Origin: Dactylonectria macrodidyma | Taxonomy: Eukaryota; Ascomycota; Sordariomycetes; Hypocreales; Nectriaceae | NCBI GenBank assembly: GCA_020744425.1 | Contig: JAGMUV010000001.1 | Location: forward strand, 4,092,001 to 4,156,000 | DNA: 64,000 nt | Direction: 5' to 3' | Part shown: positions 56,010 to 64,000 of the stretch, piece by piece | Layout: the number at the start of each line of letters is the position of its first letter | Position numbering within the stretch: the stretch's first letter is position 1 | The notes under the pieces: model-generated | What the model was told of the DNA's origin: nothing | Seen by the model: only the letters and a program-made list of their open reading frames with translations | The model's database searches: none | Made by a program: the position numbers and the translations under genes

Positions 56010-56075
56010 GGGCCAGAGAGGACGCGGAAGGAAGAACCTTTTCGTCTCTTCGTGCCTCAAGGCATTACGGTTGAA
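56010..56075 (+). repeat. Dispersed repeat, copy E (3' end only)
   Basis: GACGCGGAAGGAAGAACCTT, then TTCGTCTCTTCGTGCCTCAA and GGCATTA: the conserved 3' end of copies B-D with an 8-bp expansion. It marks the breakpoint of the truncated gene at 55685-55990. Confidence 0.55.
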
Positions 56076-56413
56076 ATTACTATTACTGTGCAGTCACAAG
56101 CATCGATGAATATATCAAGCATCTAATCGGATAATTTTTATTAATTTAAACTATAGACTGGTTGCCTTCTAAAGACGGGGAAACCCACCGCCCGGCTCCG
56201 GGCGCAGAGTTCTTCAGTCAGGGTGTCATCCGCTAGCTGGAATCGACCCCCACCTGACTTCTGACATGGGAATTCTAACGCAGGAATTATCACCACCAGT
56301 AGTTCCCTTTATAACTCACCTCGACCTCGTCAACTAACCCGCCTGCTGCAGATCAACCCCTTCGCTTCAATAATTACCAGCCATTCATCGTTCAGGAGCA
56401 CTGTTTCTATCCA

Positions 56414-58552
56414 ATGTCCCCTCCTAGCTGGACCATCGGAGATGTTTGTGGTATTGGTAGCCATGGAAGTTGGGCGAGGGATACCCTGAAACGTCCGAAC
56501 CTTTGCGCCAGATGCTACGGCATCATGGCAGACGTAGAATGCTTGCGCCATGCAATGTCCAGAGAAGGCTTCAAATTGCAAGTCCCGCTCCGAATTCTGC
56601 ACGACTCTGCCGAATCTTCGTCTTGCCGCATGTGCAGCATCTTTCTCTGCTTGGCTCTGCATTCTCTACGTGATGAGAGCTTCTTCACTTGGCCCGCTGC
56701 CAAGTTCCTCGACGCCCATGACGCAGCTACTGCAACCCTCAAAGTCCGGGCTCTTCTTCAACCTGAGGGCCTGAGGAAGTCAATTTGTGATATCCATGAG
56801 CTGCTCGTGTACGGAGGGATAGTGGGCGCTGGAATTCCGGCGCGAGACCTCATGGACAGCCATCTTAGGTTTAAGGTTTACGCATCTCCTGGTAGGCGTT
56901 TTCTTCTCGCTCCAGCCTTCACTTTTGATATCTGATTCAAGTATTCCTGTTTGCGATCAGGCGATCGAGCAGCCATCTATATCAGTTCTCTGGAATGTGA
57001 CCGCGATATGCATTCTAGCGCTGCTTATTCAAAAATCCGATCATGGATGGCGGACTGCGATAACCAGCATTCGTCGTGTCCACGTCCGGTATCAATGCCA
57101 CTGCCTACACGTGTGCTTGATCTTCAAAACCAAGACATCATCAGACTACACGTGACGCAGGCTGAATGCGGCCAGTATGCCGCGCTCAGCTATTGCTGGG
57201 GTAGCAGACAGCAATTTGAAACTACTCTATCATCTTTTGATGGTATATTACTACAGTTTGGTAGACGATATTAGCTCCGGGCCATGCTAACTATTCCTCT
57301 AGATGCCCGCGCACATATAGCAGTGTCCTCCCTGTCCCTTACTGTTCAGGACGCAGTCATGGTTACAAGACAAATTGGCCTGAGGTATCTTTGGGTTGAC
57401 GCGCTCTGTATTACCCAGGACTCCGTCGAAGATAGAGACGCCGAAATCGGGCAGATGGCACAGTACTACCAGAACGCTTCCGTCACAATCATCGCAGCCA
57501 GTTCGAGTGGCTCCGACAAAGGCTTTTTAGCATCGAAGACATCGCCACGTTCCCTGGAACCAGACTCTGTGTCATACCAATTTCAATTACCAATGGCCTT
57601 CCCAGATGGGAAAGTGGATGTTGTTGGCGTTGAGTATTGCATGTGGGACAACGGCGTCTCCCCGGAACCCCTGGACCTTCGTGCTTGGGCTTATCAGGAA
57701 CAAATTCTCTGCCGACGGGCTTTGACCTACGGGACGTCAACCTTGACTTGGCGATGTGAGCAAGGCATACAAACATGGAACTCGTGGCTGCGTAAACACC
57801 AGAAGGTGGTGACCAAGATCCTTCCTAAATGCGGCTGCCCATACCTTTACAAGGAAACCTGGAAAGGCATGGTAGCCTTGTATGGACGCCGCAATCTCAC
57901 CTTTCCAGAGGACAAGCTACCTGCCATCTCCGCGCTGGCGAGCCAAGTTCTTCACCTCTCTATAGAGTATGGGGGCGAACCCGGAAGATACCTTGCAGGA
58001 ATTTGGGAAAACGATCTCCTCGGCCAGCTGATCTGGTTCGCAGATCCGGGAGAGAGCCGAGACGTGCGATACACCTCGTACTGCGCCCCAAGCTGGTCTT
58101 GGGCGTCGGTCGAGTGTCCAATCATCTTTTCGAGCTCGTGTAGTGGTCTGGCCCTCAGTGAACTCGAAAGCACCAAGGGCACGGAGCTGGAGATCATCGA
58201 CTGCAGTGTCACACCCCGCTCTGGTCTGGTGCCGCTAGGTCAAGTTACTGAGGGCCGGCTGCGGGTACGAGGTTGCTTGATTCATGGGGTCAGCGTCCCA
58301 GGGCCTGAGACTTGGCTGCTAGGGACATTCAGAGGTACGAAGCCCGACGTTGTGCTGAAGTTGGATTGCTATGGCGTCGGTGATAGGGCCGCCATTTCAA
58401 AAGCACAATCGTGCTGGTGGCTGCGGGTCCAGCACCGCCACGGGCTGGTCTTGGAGCATGTTGACGGCGCCATTTACAGACGCGTCGGTTGCGTGGTACT
58501 CGGAAACTGGTCGGAATTGAGCGTGGAAAGGCGAGTTGTTGATCTTATTTGA
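56414..58552 (+). CDS. HET-domain protein, three exons
   Basis: Exons 56414-56891, 56961-57242 and 57303-58552 join in frame to 669 residues. The introns are 69 nt (GTAGGC...GATCAG) and 60 nt (GTATAT, GCTAAC branch, CTCTAG). The N-terminus carries LCARCYGIMADVECLRHAMS and SSCRMCSIFLCLAL Cys motifs; exon 2 reads GDRAAIYISSLECDRD and QYAALSYCWGSRQQFETTLS (HET block 1, about residue 232); exon 3 has LRYLWVDALCITQDSVEDRD (block 2, about 280), MAQYYQNASVTIIAASSSGS and RAWAYQEQILCRRALTYGTS (block 3, about 379), plus YCAPSWSWASVE, all standard for this fungal family. Predicted role: allorecognition and incompatibility cell death. It looks intact. Confidence 0.9.
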
Positions 58553-59307
58553 GTTCTAGGTTACAACCATTTTAGCAAAATCCGTAAGCGAAGATTTTCG
58601 TACGAAGACGCTCGGAAGGCTATTCAGATAGCTCTGTTGTTGCGACCGACTTGCTGCCTGCCAAACCGAAGCAGCGAATGTGGTGTGGCTTGAAAAGTGT
58701 GGCCTCTCTTGAGGCGCATACAATGTACAATGAGGCGTCTATAATGCGTGGCATGGGGATTAAATAATCGTGGCCGTGCTGTGGCCTGTGAATTAAGGCT
58801 GATGAGGGAGAGAGAGAGGGTGGGGAAAAAGAAGCCTTTCGTTCCGAAAGGCACAAGCCTGAGAAGTAAGGCACTTGCCTCGTGAAATCTAGAGCCCGAC
58901 ACAGGAGATCGGTCCCTGCGGGCCTGCCAACGCCTTTCGGAACGAAGCTAAAGACATGACTTGGAGGGCACAGGAGACCGGTTCCTGCGGGTCCGCCAAT
59001 GCCTTTCAGAACGGGCCTTATTGTTCTTCGATTGTGGCAAGGGCTCATTCTTCGGTTGTGTTGGCGCGGCGTTTAAGGTCATTCAATGTACGGTGGAGCT
59101 CGCCAGAACTTTGGCCCGGAGTAGGCAAGGCTAAAGGGTTACATTAGTATTTGGAGCCAACGTCTGGCTGTCTACCGGCTTACAGCAGAGGTTCAAACTT
59201 GTTTCCAGTGTCCTACAGCCGCCGTCGCGTGTCCCGTCAACCAACCTGCGCAAAGGGGTTCTCCGTGAGGACTTTCCTCGCCCTGCGTTTCTGATCTCTG
59301 AACTTCA
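58553..59307. repeat. Repeat-rich intergenic region with tandem unit and hairpin
   Basis: A perfect 8-bp-stem hairpin GCCTTTCGTTCCGAAAGGC lies at 58834-58852 inside a purine-rich context like the ends of copies B-E. Two tandem units of about 60 bp follow (58910-58955 and 58970-59018), each ACAGGAGAYCGGTYCCTGCG, then GCCAAYGCCTTTCRGAACG. The same unit is found at 52144 and inverted at 35922. Short open frames here are repeat sequence. Confidence 0.6.
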
Positions 59308-60120
59308 TCAACACATCCCCTCCGGGGGCCTCTCGTAGAACAGGTGGCCGCGCTCGAATGGCACGTCCAGCGTTAAGCCCTGTAGCGTCTTAATGCGGGA
59401 GATAGCCACGTAGCTCAGGCCGGTCTGGAAGTCCTTCCCAGACAGGTTCGTAAGGATCTTGTCCTCCGTGATGCTCTGCGACTTGTACTTACACCATGAT
59501 CGCGTAGCAACCCACCTGCGGAAACTGCGTACGCATGCAGTTACGATTACCAATAAGGAACTCCCTAATCACGAGCATGACTGGAATGACCTTACCACCG
59601 TTGGATGTAGTCAAGAACACCGGCTCGCTGCACTTGTCGAACTCGATGAGGATTACACAGAGTGGTCCCCAGCCGGGTCGGCGCCGGGGGCTCAACCCAC
59701 GTCGAACACGATACCCCTGGCGCCGTTACGCAGACCAACTTCCTGCCAGAGGTTGCAGGTGAGCATCAGACGAGCCCCGACGCCGACATGGAACGCCTTC
59801 ACGAGGTTACCGGCCTTGTCGTCGGCGGCGGTGACGGCACCCTGGCAGACATTCTTTGCCATGACCTTGATAACTGGGCTGTGTAGGTACGAGAGGTGTT
59901 AGTAGTTACATTCCTCAACCCTGTCCTCGGTCGCGTACACATGCAGGCGTCGCGGAAGCAGTGGACCTCGTGCATGCCGAGTGTCGACTGGACCCGAATA
60001 GAGAGCAGCTTCCACGAGTTCACGGAGAGCTTTAACATACGCAGCTCCTCGGGCACCACCGTCTTGTCAAAACACCTGTATGCGTTTCTGCCCTGAATCT
60101 CGACCCCCTTTACCTCTCCG
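59308..60120 (-). pseudogene. PIF1-like DNA helicase, C-terminal half with frameshifts
   Basis: Reading down the minus strand from about 60120, different frames give VEIQGRNAYRCFDKTVVPEE, WKLLSIRVQSTL, PVIKVMAKNVCQGAVT, VGVGARLMLTCNLWQEVGLR NGARGIVFDVG, PLCVILIEFDKCSEPVFLT, RTQFPQVGCYAIMV, KSQSITEDKILTNLSGKDF and TGLSYVAISRIKTLQGLTLD. These are the PIF1-family helicase motifs IV-VI in order. At least three frame breaks occur (for example four extra bases, TAAG, between YAIMV and KSQSI near 59490). Walker A and B motifs are absent upstream. It could derive from a Helitron or from the PIF1-like gene family expanded in fungi. Confidence 0.8.
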
Positions 60121-60423
60121 TCGAAGGATAGGGGTTTAGGATTCCAGCCATTGCCACAATCCTAGGGTTTCGGCGCTTTGGGGATTGGGAGTGAGTGCCA
60201 GGACCACGTGGCTGTCTCCTTAGTGGATTTTCTTGAAATATGCAGTAACGGCTCTGCTAATGACGCTCGCGCAAGAAACGAGTGATTTCAAGAACCATAG
60301 AACGTTCCAGAGGACTTCAACTCTAGGCTTATCATGTTTCCAACGAACTTGAGCTTCTAAATACATCACAGTGGCTCATAATCGCATGCAATCTTACTGT
60401 AGGAATTAATAAAATACTACGTC

Positions 60424-60462
60424 ACCCCATGCACATTGGGGCGGCGATGGGGTGCATGGGGT
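60424..60462. repeat. Inverted repeat ACCCCATGCAC / GTGCATGGGGT
   Basis: Two perfect 11-bp arms (60424-60434 and 60452-60462) enclose a GC-rich 17-nt spacer. It lies at the edge where normal DNA gives way to RIPed DNA and might be the end structure of the element that follows. Confidence 0.5.
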
Positions 60463-60529
60463 AGCCTCAGCCGAAGGCTGTGTGTCCGCAGGCCAGGAAG
60501 CTATTACTACTACTGCATTATCTACGTAC

Positions 60530-63500
60530 TGATCTATTACTATAGCCATTCTTAGTATTATATATTATATAAGGACTCTATATAAGAACTTATCGTTTCC
60601 TAAGCTCCTAATCCTTTATCTTTATTTTTATACTATTTAGAGAAGACTAATAGACTAAGTAATTATAATTAAATAGTATATCTAATATTAAACCCTTAAG
60701 CGTTTTTATATAAGAGATAGTTATATAGCTTAAGCTAGTTTAAAAGTTTTAATAAGAAAGGTTTATAATAATTATATCTTTTATAATACTTTATAACTTA
60801 TATATAGTAATAATATAATATATAATTAAAAGAAACTAAGTATAAGTATAAAGAGTGGCTTTAATAAGAAAGTCCTTTTAAATTAAGAGAATTAGAATAA
60901 TCTTTTTATTATTAAAAGTAATTAGGAATACTAGTCTATTATACTTATTAAACTCTATTATAATAATATAAAAAGAATCTTAAATAGAATTAGCTTTAAG
61001 TACTTAGCTAATATTATAAACTATATTATAAGTATTATTATAAAGGCTAATTAGTTACTAAAGGTTAGATATTAATATTAAATAGGTATTAATATATATA
61101 AGAATCTGCTTTATAAGATTACTTACTTTATTATTAAAAGTAGTAACTATACTAAAGCTAATATTCTTAGCTTTAACTTAGATAACTAGCTAGCTAAAGC
61201 GGTTAATATAATAGTAATTATACTTATTTATTCTATCTTTAGTAATATATATTTATAAGGTATTAGAAAACCTTATAATCTCTTAATTATCTAGCTTTAC
61301 TTATATATAAATAGACAGAAGCTTCTAGGACTCTATAGATAGTTAGAATAGTTACAGTTCTCTAAGAGCTATATAAAACGCCTCTTAGTTATTATTATAT
61401 TACTTCTAAATAACCTTTAAGAATACTGATTTATTAAAGTGCTTATACGCATTCTTACTTTTAATCTTTACTTTTTATACTTCTTTATTATAATAAAGCG
61501 GCTTTTATAATATAAGAAGAAGCTAGAAGAAGTTACTAATTAAGAAGATATTTAAGCTATTAAAGAACTCCTTATTCCTATTTAAGAATGCTTTATAAAG
61601 ACAGTTATTAATTTATAATAGTTAATATAGCTTTAGTATGCTCTTCTTATTAATAATTAAGTACTTAATATCCTTTAGCTTCTTTTAGAGCTAGGCTTTA
61701 TTAATAAGAAATAGAAGCTTAAAGTCTTTATTAATTAGGAAGTATAATAAGGAGTATAAGGTAGTGCTTAATATCTGGTTTCTTATAATGCTTATTAATA
61801 TAGTATGCTAAATAAGTATCCCCCTCCCCTCTATTATAGATTAAAAGTGTGTAGAGAGTAGGTTAATAAAGTATAACTTACTAATACTACTTTTACTATT
61901 TATATAAAGTAGTAACTAAGAGGGATCCTAGGTTAAAAAGTAGCTTATTATTATATTATATATTATATACTATTCTAGATTTAAGAAATTATAAGCCTTT
62001 AAGGACTAATTATTTATATTAAAGTTAAAGGTATTTTTTACTTTATATTACTTTTAGTAATTACTATTAAGAATATTATTATTAGTATATTACTTAATAT
62101 AAAGAGTCTAATTATAATTAATAGTAATATCTTAGTAACTAAGGATATTAATATTCTCTTTCTTTAATAAGCAGTCTAGTAGTATATAAGTGAGTTTATA
62201 CTAGTCTTCTTTTATAATAGGCTCTTTATAAATCTTAAGCTTAAATTCATTTTCTTTTACTATTAATTCGTCTATATCTGGCTTTTTATAATAATTATCT
62301 ATATAAATATTATAGTACTATTTGCATTAACGTACGTGATAAGCGAGTGCAATAGACAAGCGAGTGCAATACTTAAAATTTCCTAGTATTTACACTATAA
62401 GTAAAAATAATTCTCTAAAAATTAAAAAAAAAGTAAGCTAGTTAAAAATATGATATAATCTTAATTATTAAGTAAAGATTTATTAAATATTTTTTCTAGA
62501 CTTTTAAGAAAAATCTTTATAAAGTGATTAAGAAAAGCCTTATTCGCACTGTTTTTATTAAGTTTTTTATTTTTTAAAAATTATAAAGATTTTTTAAAAG
62601 TCTAAAAAAAATAATAACTTATGACTTTTTTAGTTAAATACTTAAATTACACTTTTTAAGTCTTAATTAGTTATATAGCTAGTTTTAGAGAATTTAAAGT
62701 TTAGCCTTTTAAGTGTACAGTATTGGTATTGCACTTGCTTTATTACACTCGCTTATTAAGTACGTTATATATATATAGCTATAAAGGAGTTAAACTACTG
62801 CCTGCTTATAATAAGTAACTCTTATAAAAAGCGATATAAATAAACTATTATTAATTTAATATAGTAAAAGTTATTAAACTAAGAAGAGGCTTCTATAGAT
62901 TTATATTAAAAGAAGTAAGATAAGACTCTCTTCTTTACTTAAGTAATAAGTCTTCTTTATATATTAAGATTATATTAATATAAGTATTTAAAATAGGTTA
63001 TATTCTTATACTAGTTCTTTCTCTTTAGATATTTTCTATAACTATTAATAGCCTTATTAATTCTCTATTTATATAATATAAATATACCTATTGTTCTAAT
63101 AGATAGCAGTCTATAGTAATAACTATATAAGTGCCTTCTTATAGTAGAATATTAAGTAGTAAATAGGAAATCTCTTATATTAAGTAATCTTTCTTAATAA
63201 TCAGCTTATTCATTAAGTAAGAGAAGAAGAATAATAGAGGCTAAATATATAATATATAAAGTAAGACTTAGTTTATAAATTAGAAGAAAGACTTAGTCTT
63301 CTTTTTAGCTTTATTATAATACTTCATAATATATATAATAACTACTTATAAGCTAATATAAGAAGATATATTAATATTAGCTAGCTAGCCTAGAATAATT
63401 ATAGGATTAAAGTTATTTATAAGACTATTATTTTAGGCTGCTTTAAAGATATAATATAACCTGCCTTCTTTTCTAATTACTATAGCCAGCTTCTATAAAG

Positions 63501-64000
63501 CATAAAGGAAGTTAAAATAACACTCCTTCTCTAGATTAATAATATTAGCTGCTTTAATATTCGCAATAGTACTTTCTATATCCTTCACTAGATTACTAGT
63601 TCTCTTCTTTATATATAAGCAGTATATAGTATTATACTTATAATACTAGTAATAGTTAATAATTTATAAGAGCTATAAGAATATTATCTTTATACTTAGG
63701 GGATTTATACTTAGGGGATTACTCTTACCTTAAGGCATAGTCTTACTTAGCTTAAAGTTAATAATAGTAATATAGAATCCTTATATATATATAAATATAT
63801 TATAAGCTGCTTTATTCTCTATATTAGCTTTTAAATAATTATCTATTTAGTATAGGCTGTGATTATATAGGCTATTATAGCTTTACTATTTATACTAATT
63901 TTAATAATTTATAATACTGAACTTCTTACTTAGTATAATATTTTAAAAGAAGGTATATTAGTAGTAAAAGTAGAAAGTAGTAATATGAGGGTTCTACTAT
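60530..64000. other. RIP-mutated repetitive DNA, unassigned
   Basis: The base composition switches at about 60530 to strongly TpA-rich, CpA-poor DNA like the other RIPed blocks. Stop-ridden plus-strand text at about 61300-61620 (RQKLLGLYR, then KRLL, YKKKLEEVTN and IKELLIPI) and minus-strand text at about 62850-63250 look like former coding sequence, but I could not identify the element. It continues beyond the window. A MITE is embedded at 62330-62765. Confidence 0.55.
62330..62765. mobile_element. Pogo/Fot1-type foldback MITE
   Basis: The 436-bp element has inverted ends (ACGTACGTGATAAGCGAGTG and, on the other arm, ACGTACTTAATAAGCGAGTG), each with the direct repeat AAGCGAGTGCAATA or a close variant twice, and TA on both sides (62328-62329, 62766-62767). 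The design copies the TIR of the Fot1-like element at 25627 (ACGTAC, then AAGC..., ...AATA twice). The interior is also nearly palindromic around 62490-62620 (AGACTTTTAAGAAAAATCTT versus AAGATTTTTTAAAAGTCT). It is non-coding. Confidence 0.75.

Overview
The window looks like a chromosome segment of a filamentous ascomycete (Pezizomycotina). Genes carry short (about 50-90 nt) GT-AG introns with CTAAC-like branch sites. The intact or recently broken genes belong to fungal heterokaryon-incompatibility and NOD-like-receptor (NLR) families. Long stretches are extremely TpA-rich and depleted of CpA/TpG, the footprint of repeat-induced point mutation (RIP). No rRNA, tRNA gene or CRISPR array was recognised. 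I could not assign a species.

Layout. Positions 916-7940 (minus) hold a NACHT-WD40 NLR gene. It is cut in its first exon by a 3.07-kb Crypton-type tyrosine-recombinase element flanked by a 12-bp direct repeat, and it also carries one in-frame stop between NACHT and WD40. Positions 8.85-22.4 kb carry a dispersed repeat, an RTA1-like membrane protein gene, a decayed short-chain dehydrogenase, an F-box gene, a HET-domain gene with one in-frame TAG, and two NLR scraps (phosphorylase-like domain and TPR-proximal region). Positions 23.4-30.06 kb hold a SERAC1-like alpha/beta-hydrolase gene whose six exons are open but whose last exon is split by a 5.2-kb hAT-like transposon with an 8-bp target duplication. 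That transposon contains a RIP-mutated Fot1/pogo element and a pristine 500-bp TRIM-type miniature retrotransposon. Positions 32.23-35.70 kb are an apparently intact Mutator-like element (81-bp identical terminal inverted repeats, 986-codon transposase). A solo LTR lies at 36.07 kb. Positions 36.42-51.94 kb are a RIP-destroyed Ty3/Gypsy element on the minus strand, into which a second RIP-destroyed Gypsy chromovirus (plus strand, 40.84-48.33 kb) inserted; the latter contains an un-RIPed 180-bp MITE. Positions 52-60 kb return to normal base composition, with two HET-domain genes, copies of a dispersed repeat just upstream of each, a truncated gene fragment and a decayed PIF1-like helicase. Positions 60.5-64 kb are RIP-mutated DNA containing a pogo-type foldback MITE.

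The common thread is an accessory, self/non-self-recognition neighbourhood (NLR, three HET genes, SERAC1-like, phosphorylase-like and F-box genes) under heavy transposon attack. Three insertions (Crypton, hAT-like, MULE) can be placed to the base by target duplications. Removing the first two on paper restores uninterrupted reading frames, so both host genes were probably functional shortly before they were hit. Exon joins and domain names come from reading the sequence and from family knowledge; no database search was run.
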